NCBI GenBank assembly: GCA_041946965.1 | Contig: JBHGBM010000018.1 | Coordinates: 1-64,000, forward strand | Reading direction: 5' to 3' | Length of the DNA: 64,000 bases | Origin: JBHGBM01 sp041946965 | GTDB lineage: Bacteria; Acidobacteriota; Terriglobia; Bryobacterales; Bryobacteraceae | Shown here: positions 24,256-34,172 of the stretch, one piece after another | Layout of the letters: every line of letters starts with the position of its first letter | Numbering within the stretch: position 1 is the first letter of the stretch | Made by a program: the position numbers and the translations under genes | Notes under the pieces: model-generated | Databases searched by the model: none | Told to the model about the DNA's origin: nothing | What the model saw: only the letters and a program-made list of their open reading frames with translations

Positions 24256-25808
24256 TGCGATTTTCAATCTGGATTGCCGTTTCACTTTGCGCCGCGTCGC
24301 AGGCCGCCGTCGAGCCGCCCCTGCTGACTCCGAAGCCGGGCCCGGCGCCCCGCATCAACGCGCCCCAGGTCTACGGGGCGCGCCCCCAACGCCCGTTCCT
24401 TTACCGCATCCCTTGCACGGGAAAGCGGCCTATCGCATTCGCGGCGGAGGGTCTTCCCGCCGGCCTGAAACTCGACCGCGCCAGCGGCATCATCAGCGGC
24501 CGCCCGCCCGCAAAACCGGGCAGGTACACCGTGGTGCTGCGCGCGCGCAACGCCAGCGGCTCAGCCCGCCGCGCCTTCACGCTGGTGATCGGTGACCGGC
24601 TGGCGCTCACGCCCCCCATGGGCTGGAACCACTGGTACACGCACTACAACCGCATCACCGATAAGCTCATGCGGCAGGCCGCCGACGTCATGATCGAGTC
24701 GGGCATGGCGGACTTCGGTTACGAGTACGTCAACATCGACGACTGCTGGATGGTGATGCCGGGCTCGTCCGATCCGGAGTTGGGCGGCGAACCGCGCACT
24801 CCGGCCGGCGGCATACGGCCCAACGCGCGCTTCCCGGACATGGCGGGGCTGGCCGCCTACATCCACTCGAAGGGCCTCAAGGCCGGCCTGTACACGTCGC
24901 CGGGGCCGTTGACCTGCGCGAAGTTCGAAGGCTCCTACGGGCACGAGGAGGCCGATGCCAAACAGTTCGCCGCCTGGGGCTTCGACTTTCTCAAGTACGA
25001 CTGGTGCTCGTACACCAAGGTCGCCGGCGGCAAGGAACTCGAACACCTCATGAAACCGTACGCCCTGATGGGCGGCATCCTGCCGAAACTGGAGCGCGAC
25101 ATCGTGCTGAACCTCTGCCAGTACGGAATGGGCGACGTGTGGAACTGGGGCGGGGAAGTGGGAGGCCACTCCTGGCGCACCACCGGCGATCTCGGGCTCG
25201 CAAAGGACACCCGGCTGCCGGGCTTCTACAGCATCGCCTTCCTGAACGCGCAACACGCCGCCAACGCCGGCCCGGGACGCTGGAATGACCCGGACTACAT
25301 CCTGATCGGGACCTTCGGCAAGGCGCGCGGCATGGGGCAGCCGCAGAAGACCACCCTCACCGCCGACGAGCAGTACAGCTACATGTCGCTATGGGCCATG
25401 ATGGCCTCGCCGCTGTTCTTCTCCGGCGACATGGGCAAGCTGGACGAGTTCACCCTCAACGTTCTGTGCAACGCCGAAGTGATCGAAGTCGATCAGGACC
25501 CCCTGGGCCGCCAGGCGAACATCGTCCGCCGCACAGAGGACGAATACGTGCTGGCGCGGCCGCTCAGCGACGGCTCGATGGCCGTGGGGCTGTTCAATCT
25601 CGGAGAGGAGAGCCGCCGCATGTCGATCGAATGGTCCGCGCTGGGGATCTCCGGACCGCGCCGCGTGCGCGACCTCTGGCGGCAGCGCGACATGGGATCG
25701 GCAAACGGCCGCTTTGAAGCGGACGTGGCGCGCCACGGAGTGTTCCTGTTCCGTCTGCGGCCCCCGGCCGCCCGGCCGCGCACACGGAGTGCACCCGTGA
25801 TAAGCTGA
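24252..25808 (+). CDS. GH27 alpha-galactosidase-like enzyme with N-terminal Ig-like domain
   Basis: 518 residues. After a signal peptide there is a putative-Ig (He_PIG) domain at about 45-113 (L-P-A-G-L-K-L-D-R-A-S-G-I-I-S-G-R-P). The GH27/melibiase barrel begins at P-P-M-G-W-N-H-W. The catalytic nucleophile is visible in F-L-K-Y-D-W-C (D250) and the acid/base in W-R-T-T-G-D-L (D313). N-I-D-D-C-W and N-D-P-D-Y are the other family landmarks. A C-terminal beta-sandwich follows. GH27 enzymes remove terminal alpha-galactose or alpha-N-acetylgalactosamine; a related beta-L-arabinopyranosidase activity cannot be excluded. It overlaps the upstream glycosidase by ATGA and is exported. Confidence 0.88.
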   Translation: MMRFSIWIAVSLCAASQAAVEPPLLTPKPGPAPRINAPQVYGARPQRPFLYRIPCTGKRPIAFAAEGLPAGLKLDRASGIISGRPPAKPGRYTVVLRARNASGSARRAFTLVIGDRLALTPPMGWNHWYTHYNRITDKLMRQAADVMIESGMADFGYEYVNIDDCWMVMPGSSDPELGGEPRTPAGGIRPNARFPDMAGLAAYIHSKGLKAGLYTSPGPLTCAKFEGSYGHEEADAKQFAAWGFDFLKYDWCSYTKVAGGKELEHLMKPYALMGGILPKLERDIVLNLCQYGMGDVWNWGGEVGGHSWRTTGDLGLAKDTRLPGFYSIAFLNAQHAANAGPGRWNDPDYILIGTFGKARGMGQPQKTTLTADEQYSYMSLWAMMASPLFFSGDMGKLDEFTLNVLCNAEVIEVDQDPLGRQANIVRRTEDEYVLARPLSDGSMAVGLFNLGEESRRMSIEWSALGISGPRRVRDLWRQRDMGSANGRFEADVARHGVFLFRLRPPAARPRTRSAPVIS

Positions 25809-25817
25809 TGCTCCGGC

Positions 25818-28379
25818 ATGATGAAACTCCTGGGTACGGCCGCGATTTTTCTCGCGGCGGCCGCGGCGCCCACGCCGGCCGCGGAACTGGTGCGGATCGA
25901 ACCCCGGCGCCACTGGATGCTGCCTGGCGGCAAGGAAGTGGATGCCATCGATGGCGACTACCTCCTGCGCAGCGATAAAATCGCCGCCACAATCGGAGGT
26001 ACGGCGGCGTTCCGCGACGCCAACGTGAACACACAATGCGTGCAGGGCGCGGTGCTCGACCTCACCCGCCTTGATTTGCCAGGCGGCGATAACGACGTTC
26101 TGAGCGCCTACTATCCGCACGGGCATTTCCTGGACAATCCCGCCGCAACCCGCGCGGAGATCGTGAAGACCAGCGGCCGTGAAGTCGGCATCCGGTTCTT
26201 CCGCTCGGCCGCCGAGAGCGTGCAGGGCGATCCCGTGGAGGTTATGACCGAGTACACCCTGCGCGACGGTGAGCCGTTCCTGCGCATCCGCACGACGTAC
26301 CGCAATCCATCCTCAAGGACTGCCCTTGCCGCCATCTACGACAAGATCCGCGCCGACACCCTGTTCCGAATTCCCGCGGCCGGGACCACCGAGTCACTTA
26401 TCTATTACGAGCCGTGGAATCGCGCCGCGTATGGAGTGGTCCGGGCGGGCGGCGCACCCATTCGCTCCTATGCCAACCCCGCGAACCGGACTTACAACCA
26501 GGACGGCGGAAACCGGCTGGACTTCCCCGACCTGCTGAGCGGCGATCCGGCCGCGCGTCCCCTGGGCGAGGCGCTGCCGCCGCCGTCGCCCGTTCCCGCC
26601 GGCGGCAGCGTGACCGTCGAACGTTTTCTCATTCCCGGGCGCCACCCGGCGGACGTGCAGGCGGTGATCGCGGGCGTTCTGAGCCGCCAGGCGACGCTCG
26701 TCCGGGTTCGCGTGATCGACGGCCGGCGCGAGCCCGTGGCGGGAGCGAACGTGCGTGCGTTTCGCGGCGACGTTACGGTTTCGGAGGGCTGGACCGGCGC
26801 CGACGGCCGGCTGACACTCGTGCTGGAGCAGCCGGGACCGTGCGAGGTCGCCATCTCTCAGCGTGGCCGCGCCGAGGTCCGCACACGGCTGGACGCGGAT
26901 GCCGATATCATCGCTGGGCCGCTGGCGCAGGCGGCTTTCGACGTGGCGGACGTGACGCGCGGCCGCGAACGCGGGCCGGTCAAAGTGGTCCTGCGCGGGG
27001 TGGACGGCACGCCCAATCCGAACCTCGGGCCGGAATCCCTTCCCTATCAGGCCGGAAATATCTGTTTCTCACGCGACGGCCTGTTCACCGTGGCGCTGCC
27101 GCCCGGCCGCTATGAAGCCATCATCGGGCGCGGCCCCGAATACACCCTGGAGACGCGCCGTTTCGAAGCGGCGTACGGCCGTACCACGCAGATCACGGCC
27201 GGGATCCGGCGGGCCTTCGACAGCCCGGGCTGGGTGGTCGCGGACCTGCACAATCATTCGACCCTGAGCAATGACAGCATTGCCGATCCCAACGGGCGCG
27301 TGGTGGGTCTGGCCGCCGCGGGAATCGAGTTTGCGCCCGCGACGGAACATAATCGCATCGCGACGTACGCGCCCTATATCGAACGCGAAAAGCTGACGGC
27401 GTTTCTTCAATCCGCGGGCGGCATCGAACTCAGCGGACGCCCCGGGCCGGGCTCCATCAATCACCAGACCGCCTTCCCCTTGCGCGTGCAGGACGGCGCC
27501 CAGAGCGGCGGCGCGCCGCGCACGGATAAGGATCCCGCGGTACAGATCGGCCGGCTTGCCGGATACGACAACGGCGCGGAGAAGTACGTGCAGCACAACC
27601 ATCCCGATATCGCCTGGCTTTACTACGATCGCGACCGGGACGGCCGGATCGACGGCGGATTCGGCACGCGGCGTTACACTCATGCCATCGAAATCAACCG
27701 CGATATCGTGAACCTGCTGCGCTATCTCGACCCCGAGGCGAAACCGGCGCGACGCGGCAATGCTTTCTACTGGCTGCAAATGCTGAACCAGGGCGACCGC
27801 ATTTACGGCGTGGCCAACTCCGATGCGCACGCTACCGGCTACAACAACGGCTCCATCTTTACTTACATCAAGTCCTCGGCCGGCGATCCGGCGCGCCTGA
27901 ATCCGCTGGAGCTGGCGCGGGCCGCGAAATCGGGGCAGATGGTGATGAGCAACGGTCCGTTCCTGGATGTTTCGCTGAATGGCACGGCCCCCGGAGGCGA
28001 ACTGCGCGTCCGCGGCGCGGCCACGCTGCACATCCGCGTTCTGTGCGCGCCCTGGATCGACGTCGACCGGGTCCAGGTGCTCGTCAACGGCCGGCCCGAT
28101 CCGGCCTTGAATTTCACCCGGGGGGCGGGTTCGGAAGGTTTCCGCAGCGGGCCGGATCCGCTGCGCTTCGCGCGTGAAGTCCCGCTCGAACTGAGCCGGG
28201 ATGCCCACGTGATCGTGGTCGCGGCCGGCCAGTCTTCGCGCATCGGGCCTTTCCATGGCGGCTATGGAAACCAGCCCCCCACGGCCGTGAGCAATCCAAT
28301 CTTCGCCGACGTGGACGGCAACGGATTCGAACCGGACAAAGACACGCTCGGCGTGCCGCTGCCTGTAAGCAGGAGGTGA
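25818..28379 (+). CDS. Secreted CehA/McbA-type PHP metallohydrolase-like protein
   Basis: 853 residues. The signal is M-M-K-L-L-G-T-A-A-I-F-L-A-A-A-A-A-P-T-P-A-A. The first ~430 residues are beta-rich with V-D-A-I-D-G-D-Y-L-L-R-S-D-K. A carboxypeptidase-regulatory-like domain follows (V-R-V-R-V-I-D-G-R-R-E-P-V-A-G-A-N-V-R-A). A PHP metal-binding domain starts with D-L-H-N-H-S-T-L-S-N-D-S, with T-E-H-N-R, H-N-H-P-D-I and N-S-D-A-H-A as further ligands. CehA/McbA relatives hydrolyse carbamate or phosphoester bonds; the substrate here is unknown. It lies 9 nt after the GH27-like gene, and its stop overlaps the Shine-Dalgarno of the receptor gene, so all four are probably one operon. Confidence 0.8.
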   Translation: MMKLLGTAAIFLAAAAAPTPAAELVRIEPRRHWMLPGGKEVDAIDGDYLLRSDKIAATIGGTAAFRDANVNTQCVQGAVLDLTRLDLPGGDNDVLSAYYPHGHFLDNPAATRAEIVKTSGREVGIRFFRSAAESVQGDPVEVMTEYTLRDGEPFLRIRTTYRNPSSRTALAAIYDKIRADTLFRIPAAGTTESLIYYEPWNRAAYGVVRAGGAPIRSYANPANRTYNQDGGNRLDFPDLLSGDPAARPLGEALPPPSPVPAGGSVTVERFLIPGRHPADVQAVIAGVLSRQATLVRVRVIDGRREPVAGANVRAFRGDVTVSEGWTGADGRLTLVLEQPGPCEVAISQRGRAEVRTRLDADADIIAGPLAQAAFDVADVTRGRERGPVKVVLRGVDGTPNPNLGPESLPYQAGNICFSRDGLFTVALPPGRYEAIIGRGPEYTLETRRFEAAYGRTTQITAGIRRAFDSPGWVVADLHNHSTLSNDSIADPNGRVVGLAAAGIEFAPATEHNRIATYAPYIEREKLTAFLQSAGGIELSGRPGPGSINHQTAFPLRVQDGAQSGGAPRTDKDPAVQIGRLAGYDNGAEKYVQHNHPDIAWLYYDRDRDGRIDGGFGTRRYTHAIEINRDIVNLLRYLDPEAKPARRGNAFYWLQMLNQGDRIYGVANSDAHATGYNNGSIFTYIKSSAGDPARLNPLELARAAKSGQMVMSNGPFLDVSLNGTAPGGELRVRGAATLHIRVLCAPWIDVDRVQVLVNGRPDPALNFTRGAGSEGFRSGPDPLRFAREVPLELSRDAHVIVVAAGQSSRIGPFHGGYGNQPPTAVSNPIFADVDGNGFEPDKDTLGVPLPVSRR

Positions 28380-28384
28380 CGAAT

Positions 28385-31300
28385 ATGTCGCGGATAATCG
28401 GCTCGTGTTTTCTCGCTCTGCTGGTGATGTGCGCGCTGCCGCGCATCCCGGCTCAGACTGGTGCGGCGTCCGTCCAGGGCACGGTGCGCGACAGCAGCGC
28501 CGCCGTGATTCCGGGCGCGGAACTCATCCTGGTGCATGCGGCGACCTCGACCCGGCACAGGTCCTCAACCAACCACGCCGGCCTCTTCCTGTTCCCGTCC
28601 CTGCCCATCGGCGAGTACAGCATCGCGGTCTCTTCACCCGGGATGGAAACCTGGGAAGGAAAACTGGTGCTGCGGGCCGGGCAATCGATGACTGTGGACC
28701 CGCAGCTCAAACCCGCCGCCACTTCCACCAGCGTCACGGTGGCCGGCGATGTGACCAGCCTGGTCACCCTCGATAGCGCCACCATCGGCTCCACGGTGGA
28801 GCGCGCGCGCGTGGAGCAACTCCCGCTCAACGGGCGTTCGATCAACAGCCTGCTGGCCATAACCACGCCGGGCATTGAAAAGACCCAGCGCGCCTACGGC
28901 CTGCTCTCCCACGCGCTGGAAATGGTGCAGGACGGCGCCGTGCTGGCGAACCTGGAACTTGGCTACATAACCACCCGGCCGCCGGGGCTCGACTCGGTGG
29001 AGGAGTTCAAGGTGGAGACCAACAACTCCTCGGCCAAGATGAACCGGCCCGCCACGGTCATCGTGACCACCCGCAGCGGGACCAACGAGTTGCACGGGTC
29101 GGCGTTCGAGACCGCCCGCAACAGCGGTTTGGGCGTTGCCCGCCGGCGTCAGGACTACTACACCAAGCCTCCGCACCTGGTGCGCAACGAGTTCGGGTTC
29201 TGGACCGGCGGGCCGGTCTACCTGCCCAAACTATTCGACGGCCGCAACAAGACATTCTTCTTCTTCAATTACGAAGCCGGGCGGCAGGCGGCGGGCACCA
29301 CGCTCTCCACCACCGTGCCGACCGAAGAGATGCGGCGCGGCGATTTCAGCGGCCTCATCGACGGCACGGGTCGGCGCACCACCATCTACGATCCGTGGTC
29401 CACGGATTCCAGGACCTGGGCGCGGCAGCCGTTTCCCAACAACCAGATTCCGATGATGCGCCAGAGCCCGCTGGCGAAGAGTCTCTACGCCATCACTCCG
29501 CTGCCCACCCGCCTCGAGGTGAACCCGATGGTGTCCAACAACCTTTTCGCTCCCGGGCCGGACAACCAGCCGCAGAACACGGAGACGGTCAAGATCGACC
29601 ACAACCTCAACGAGAGCAACCGCGTGTTCGTCCGCTACACCCACGGCAGGCTGAGCCGGGAGTATCCGGGCAACAACGCATCGTTCCCAACGCTGGGCGA
29701 TGAGACCAACGTCAGCTTCAGCCTGACGCGCAACGAGAGCGCGGTGTTTTCCTGGACGCGGACGATTTCTCCGACGTTCTTCAGCGAGACCATCGCCACG
29801 TATTACTACGAGCACACCGACATCGCCGGCGGCACGCGCGGGAACTGGGCCGAACAACTGGGGCTGCCGAACCCCATGGGCGGCTCGCTGTTTCCCATCA
29901 TCACCAGCACGGGTTTCTACCAGTACCGGCAACCGGACAACGAACGGACCGCGCGCACCTGGACCACCACCGTGGACCAGAATTTCACCAAGGTGCACGG
30001 CCGCCACGAACTCCAGTTCGGCGGGCGCTTCCGCAACGTGCGGATTTACGAGCTGCCGGACGGCTCGCGCTCCGGGCAGCACGATTTCAGCGGCCCGCAG
30101 TCGGGCCTGTACGATCCCGCTTCGGGTTCCACCTACGGGGCCGTTCCGCGCACCGGCCATGCCGCCGCCAACCTGTTCATGGGGCTGGCGAATAATTACA
30201 CCAATGCCTTCGTGCGCAGCACTTACTACTTCCGCGACCGCGAGTACGCGGCCTACTTTCAGGACAAGTGGCGCGCCACTCCGCGGCTGACCGTGAACGC
30301 CGGCGTCCGCTACGAAGAGCATCCGCCGCTCGGCGAGCACAACAAGTTGTTCTCCAGTTTCGATATGAAATCGAAGTCCTTCATCGTCGGCCAGCCGCTG
30401 GACGCCCTGTACCGGATCGGCGCTACCAGGCCCTCCATCATCAAGGCGTTCACCGACATCGGCGCCCGGTACATCACCGCGAAGGAGGCGGGACTGCCCG
30501 CCAGCATGGTCCACGGTTATCCCTGGAACTTCGGTCCCCGCGCCGGATTCGCCTATCGTCTGACCCAGGGCGGCAAATCGACGGTTCTGCGCGGCGGGTA
30601 CGCGCTGTTCTTCTACCCGCCCCCCATGCGGAACTTCTACGCGAACCTCCGCATGAGCCAGCCATTCAGCGTGAGTTTTCAGGTTCCCCAGAACAACGCC
30701 GCGACCAGCCCGGACGGTCTCCCTAACTACAGTCTCCGGTCCGTGCCGCGCTATGTCGCGGGCGCCAACACGCGCGACATCGTCAATTTCGATCTGCCGC
30801 CGAACGTCAGCCGCGGCGGCTTCACCACGTATTTCATGGATCCGGACCAGCCCACCACGGGAGTCCACGAATGGAACCTGACGCTGGAACGCGAAATCTT
30901 CAACCGCATCGTTTTCCGTATCGGCTACGTAGGCAACCACGGCTACAATCTCGAGCAATGGGCTGTCACCAACCAGGCGCCGAATAACTACATCTGGTTC
31001 GTGACCACGAGGCAGCCGCTGCCGACCGGCGCATATGCGAATGTGGCCCGCCGGAACTATGATACCCAGACATACGGCGACCTCCAGCGGTATCAGAAGT
31101 CGGGCTGGTCGAACTTCAATGGAATTCAATTGGAAGTGGAGCGGCGCTTCGCAAGGGACTTCGGATTCCAGTTCTTCTACGTGATGGGCAACGCGTTCCG
31201 CGCCGCCGGCAACGGCTGGAGCGACGGTCTGCTCCAGGACACGAACATGTTCCTGCCGGGCGCGGTGCCCCAGGACGAGCACGAGCGCAACCGTTTTCTG

Positions 31301-32047
31301 AACTACGAGCGCGACACCGCCGTGGCCAAGCACCGCATACGCTGGAACTGGCTCGTCGATCTGCCGTTCGGGCGCGGCAAGCTGCTGGGCCGAAACGCCG
31401 GCGGCTTTCTGGACCGTCTGATCGGCGGCTGGCAGATCGCCGGCCTCGGCAACATCAGCAGTAACTACTGGGCCCTGCCCACGGGCAACTGGGGATACCT
31501 CGGCGACATCGAGGTTTATGGAAAGAAATACAAGATCGAAGACTGCCGCTCGGGCGCCTGCATCCCCGGTTATCTTTATTACAACGGCTACATCCCCGCT
31601 AACCGGATCAACAGCTACGATCCCAAGACGGGAAAGCCGAACGGCGTGATGGGCGTGCCGGCCAACTATAAGCCTGCCAGCCTGCCGATCATCCCCATGC
31701 CGGCCGATGGAGGTTCGGCGAGCGACCCCAACCAGCCCTATTACGACAGCAACACCGTGTGGGTGCCGCTGGCCAACGGGAGCGTGCAGCGCATCGGCTA
31801 CGACTCCAACCTGCACCCGTGGCAAAACCAGTACCGGCTCGGCCCGTTCAGCTTCGGGATGGATGCCTCGCTGTTCAAGAACACCCGCATCAACGAGCGT
31901 TTCACGGTGCGCTTCAATGCGGATTTCTTCAACGTGCTGAACATGCCCGGACTCGCGCAGCCGAACAGTTCCACTGGCATCCTGAGCCTACAGAACTCGG
32001 CGCAGGCGGCGCGGCAGCTTCAGCTCAGCTTGCGGCTCTCGTGGTGA
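28385..32047 (+). CDS. TonB-dependent receptor, Oar-like, with carboxypeptidase-regulatory domain
   Basis: 1,220 residues. The ATG at 28385 is chosen because a perfect AGGAGG lies at 28371-28376 with 8-nt spacing. A GTG at 28376 would use no such site. Signal peptide, then a CarboxypepD_reg domain (V-Q-G-T-V-R-D-S-S-A-A-V-I-P-G-A...F-L-F-P-S-L-P-I-G-E-Y), plug region with V-I-V-T-T-R-S-G-T-N-E-L-H-G, and a long barrel ending A-R-Q-L-Q-L-S-L-R-L-S-W. It is downstream of two glycosidases and a PHP protein, so uptake of an oligosaccharide released by them is a reasonable inference. The next reading frame begins with GTGA overlap but is a broken receptor. Confidence 0.9.
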   Translation: MSRIIGSCFLALLVMCALPRIPAQTGAASVQGTVRDSSAAVIPGAELILVHAATSTRHRSSTNHAGLFLFPSLPIGEYSIAVSSPGMETWEGKLVLRAGQSMTVDPQLKPAATSTSVTVAGDVTSLVTLDSATIGSTVERARVEQLPLNGRSINSLLAITTPGIEKTQRAYGLLSHALEMVQDGAVLANLELGYITTRPPGLDSVEEFKVETNNSSAKMNRPATVIVTTRSGTNELHGSAFETARNSGLGVARRRQDYYTKPPHLVRNEFGFWTGGPVYLPKLFDGRNKTFFFFNYEAGRQAAGTTLSTTVPTEEMRRGDFSGLIDGTGRRTTIYDPWSTDSRTWARQPFPNNQIPMMRQSPLAKSLYAITPLPTRLEVNPMVSNNLFAPGPDNQPQNTETVKIDHNLNESNRVFVRYTHGRLSREYPGNNASFPTLGDETNVSFSLTRNESAVFSWTRTISPTFFSETIATYYYEHTDIAGGTRGNWAEQLGLPNPMGGSLFPIITSTGFYQYRQPDNERTARTWTTTVDQNFTKVHGRHELQFGGRFRNVRIYELPDGSRSGQHDFSGPQSGLYDPASGSTYGAVPRTGHAAANLFMGLANNYTNAFVRSTYYFRDREYAAYFQDKWRATPRLTVNAGVRYEEHPPLGEHNKLFSSFDMKSKSFIVGQPLDALYRIGATRPSIIKAFTDIGARYITAKEAGLPASMVHGYPWNFGPRAGFAYRLTQGGKSTVLRGGYALFFYPPPMRNFYANLRMSQPFSVSFQVPQNNAATSPDGLPNYSLRSVPRYVAGANTRDIVNFDLPPNVSRGGFTTYFMDPDQPTTGVHEWNLTLEREIFNRIVFRIGYVGNHGYNLEQWAVTNQAPNNYIWFVTTRQPLPTGAYANVARRNYDTQTYGDLQRYQKSGWSNFNGIQLEVERRFARDFGFQFFYVMGNAFRAAGNGWSDGLLQDTNMFLPGAVPQDEHERNRFLNYERDTAVAKHRIRWNWLVDLPFGRGKLLGRNAGGFLDRLIGGWQIAGLGNISSNYWALPTGNWGYLGDIEVYGKKYKIEDCRSGACIPGYLYYNGYIPANRINSYDPKTGKPNGVMGVPANYKPASLPIIPMPADGGSASDPNQPYYDSNTVWVPLANGSVQRIGYDSNLHPWQNQYRLGPFSFGMDASLFKNTRINERFTVRFNADFFNVLNMPGLAQPNSSTGILSLQNSAQAARQLQLSLRLSW

Positions 32048-33291
32048 GCGCCCAAGCGGAACTCTGGGCATCCGCAAGGCCGAGTTGGCCCGCCATCATC
32101 GCCGTGCCGGCGCTGGCGCTCTGCACCGCTGTTTCGCTGCTCGGGCAGGCCGGACTCGGGTCGATCACGGGCGTCGCCGTGGATGGCAGCGGGGCGCTCG
32201 TGCCGGGGGCCACGCTCCGGCTCGTCGAGGTTGCCAGCCAGTCCACGCGCACCACGGCGAGCAACGAGTCGGGACTGTTCACGTTCCCCTCGGCCGGAGC
32301 GGGGAAGTACGCGCTCACGGTCTCGGCGGCGGGCTTCAAGGCCAAAGAACTGGACAACCTCCCCGTCAACGGGTTCCAGCAGCTCTTGCTGGGCCGGATT
32401 GCGCTCGAGATCGGCGAGGGCCCCGCGTCGGCGGTGACCGTGACCGCCGAACAGCAGTTGGTAAAGGACTCAGCCGTCCCTTATGAGACCATCCAGGCGC
32501 GGCAGGTCGCCGGCATGCCGCTCAACGGCCAATTCCGGCAATCTTCCGTTCGCCGCGGTGCGCCGGCCGCGCCCCGGCCGGGCGCTCTCCGCCAGCGCCA
32601 CGCGCGCATTCTCGCCCGCCCTGGCGGTGGAGTCGCTGTTCGCATGGAGCTACGGCTTCGTGCGTTGGGACCCCGCCGAGCCGGATAAGATCACCAGGGC
32701 GGCGCTCGGACTGGCGAATCTGCCCATGGTGTTCAAGCCGCAAAGCGACCTGCTCCCCACCATGGACACAGGCGTCTATCCCGCGTGGAACCTCAACCGC
32801 ATGCCGCAGTACTCCAGGGCGGTGGAGTGGCAGTTTTCCGCCACCGTGAGATGGACGCGCGGAAAGCACTTCATCAAGTTTGGCGGCCAGCACATCCGCA
32901 ACCGCAAGGACGAGCAGGACGCCTCGCTCGACAAGGGCTCGTACGATTTCCGGTCGAGTTCGGGCAGCCCTTTCGACACGGGTTACGGCCCGGCCAACGT
33001 GCTCGTCGGCGCGCTGGCGTCGTTCCAGCAGATCGATAACCTGAACCGCAAGGATTCGGTCTACAAGGACTATCATTTCTTCGTCCAGGACACGTGGAAG
33101 GCGAAACGGCACCTCACGCTCGATCTCGGCGTGCGGCTCTACCACATCCCCTCGGAGTACAACCTGAACCCGGACCAGACGCTGGACGCCGTGTTCCTGC
33201 CGAGCTGCTGGGACCCCTCCAAGGCGCCGCGCTACTACGTGCCGAATCCGCGCAGCCCGGGACCGTGCAATACTTTTTCTCCGTGGTTCTC
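32044..33291 (+). pseudogene. Broken TonB-dependent receptor (internal deletion, frameshift, 3' truncation)
   Basis: Starting at a GTG overlapping the previous stop, frame 1 encodes a signal-like segment and a complete CarboxypepD_reg domain (I-T-G-V-A-V-D-G-S-G-A-L-V-P-G-A) up to the receptor motif Q-V-A-G-M-P-L-N-G-Q near 32535. Coding then continues in frame 2 with barrel sequence (A-F-S-P-A-L-A-V-E-S-L-F-A-W-S-Y; K-H-F-I-K-F-G-G-Q-H-I; D-Y-H-F-F-V-Q-D-T-W-K-A). The plug region of some 250 residues that should lie between is absent. Recognisable receptor sequence stops at about 33290, exactly where the converging TIM-barrel gene ends. About half of a normal ~1,100-residue receptor is missing. 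Confidence 0.85.
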
Positions 33292-34158
33292 CTACGCCGT
33301 GAGGCGCTCGAGCAACTCCCGCGCCTTGCGCGCTTCGGCGACCAGGCCGGCGCGGCCGGCCGGATCCAGACATTCCACCACGAGCGGGCCGGCGGTGAAC
33401 CCGCCGCGCTTCGCGCGCGCCAGCACCTCGGCGAAGTTCACCTTGCCGGAGCCCGGCGTCACCGACACATCTTTCGGCGGTCTGAAATCCTTGATGCTCA
33501 TGCCGGCGATCAGGCCGTTCAATCCGGTTACGTCGTCCACCGGATCGATCTTCCCGCCGGAATAGAAGAATATGTTGCCCGGATCGTACCAGGCGCGGAA
33601 ATTCCGGTGGCCGACCTTTTCGATAATCGCGCGGCACTCGGCCGCCGTGGCGTTGGCCCCGCCGTGCGGCTTCACGCTCAACGCCACCCCTTTCGACTCC
33701 GCGTAGCCGCAGCACTCCGCGACTGCTTTGTAGTAGGGATCCACCAGCGCCGGCCGGGTTCCCCCGAGCAGGAGCCCCGGGCACCGGCACGCGGCGCAAT
33801 TGTCGATCAGCCGCTTGAGACCCGCCACGGCTTCCGCCGCGCCTTTGGCGGCCCCGAATTCACCGCCGTAGATAGAAACCGGCTGGAGTCCGCGTTTCCG
33901 CACTTCATCGCCGATGGCGGCGGCTTCCTCCGCGGTGGTTTCGACGCTCACCACGGTTCTGGTCTTGCCCTTGTGGCTCATCAGGCCGGCGTACTTGAAG
34001 CCCGCCTCGGCCATGCCGTCAAGCGCGACGCGGTAATCGTACTCGATCCAGGGCCGCGTGTAACACCCGATCTGCCAGGCGGCGGCGCTCCGATCCAGGA
34101 AACCCACCGCGGCCGCGAGCAGGGACCGGCGGGTCGGTTGTGTGGTTGTCATCCGCAT
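33292..34158 (-). CDS. Exported xylose-isomerase-like TIM barrel (sugar phosphate isomerase/epimerase family)
   Basis: 288 residues from the ATG at 34158, which has GGAG 8 nt upstream; a TTG at 34176 would overlap the neighbour and has no better site. The N-terminus T-Q-P-T-R-R-S-L-L-A-A-A is Tat-like. The barrel has G-C-Y-T-R-P-W, a G-V-A-L-S-V-K-P-H-G-G segment, a F-R-A-W-Y-D-P-G-N strand and C-terminal P-L-V-V-E-C-L-D, consistent with AP-endonuclease-2-type isomerases acting on sugars or their 3-keto forms. It lies 14 nt after the DUF3604 gene, probably the same operon. Its 3' end abuts the receptor pseudogene. Substrate unknown. Confidence 0.8.
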   Translation of the reverse strand: MRMTTTQPTRRSLLAAAVGFLDRSAAAWQIGCYTRPWIEYDYRVALDGMAEAGFKYAGLMSHKGKTRTVVSVETTAEEAAAIGDEVRKRGLQPVSIYGGEFGAAKGAAEAVAGLKRLIDNCAACRCPGLLLGGTRPALVDPYYKAVAECCGYAESKGVALSVKPHGGANATAAECRAIIEKVGHRNFRAWYDPGNIFFYSGGKIDPVDDVTGLNGLIAGMSIKDFRPPKDVSVTPGSGKVNFAEVLARAKRGGFTAGPLVVECLDPAGRAGLVAEARKARELLERLTA

Positions 34159-34172
34159 TATTCGCACTCCGT

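Noticed and set aside
29231..31825. 864-residue open frame antisense to the receptor at 28385-32047
   Set aside because: Its composition is that of a GC-rich shadow frame (V/H/R/A-rich, no domain), while the plus-strand frame has signal, domains and barrel end.
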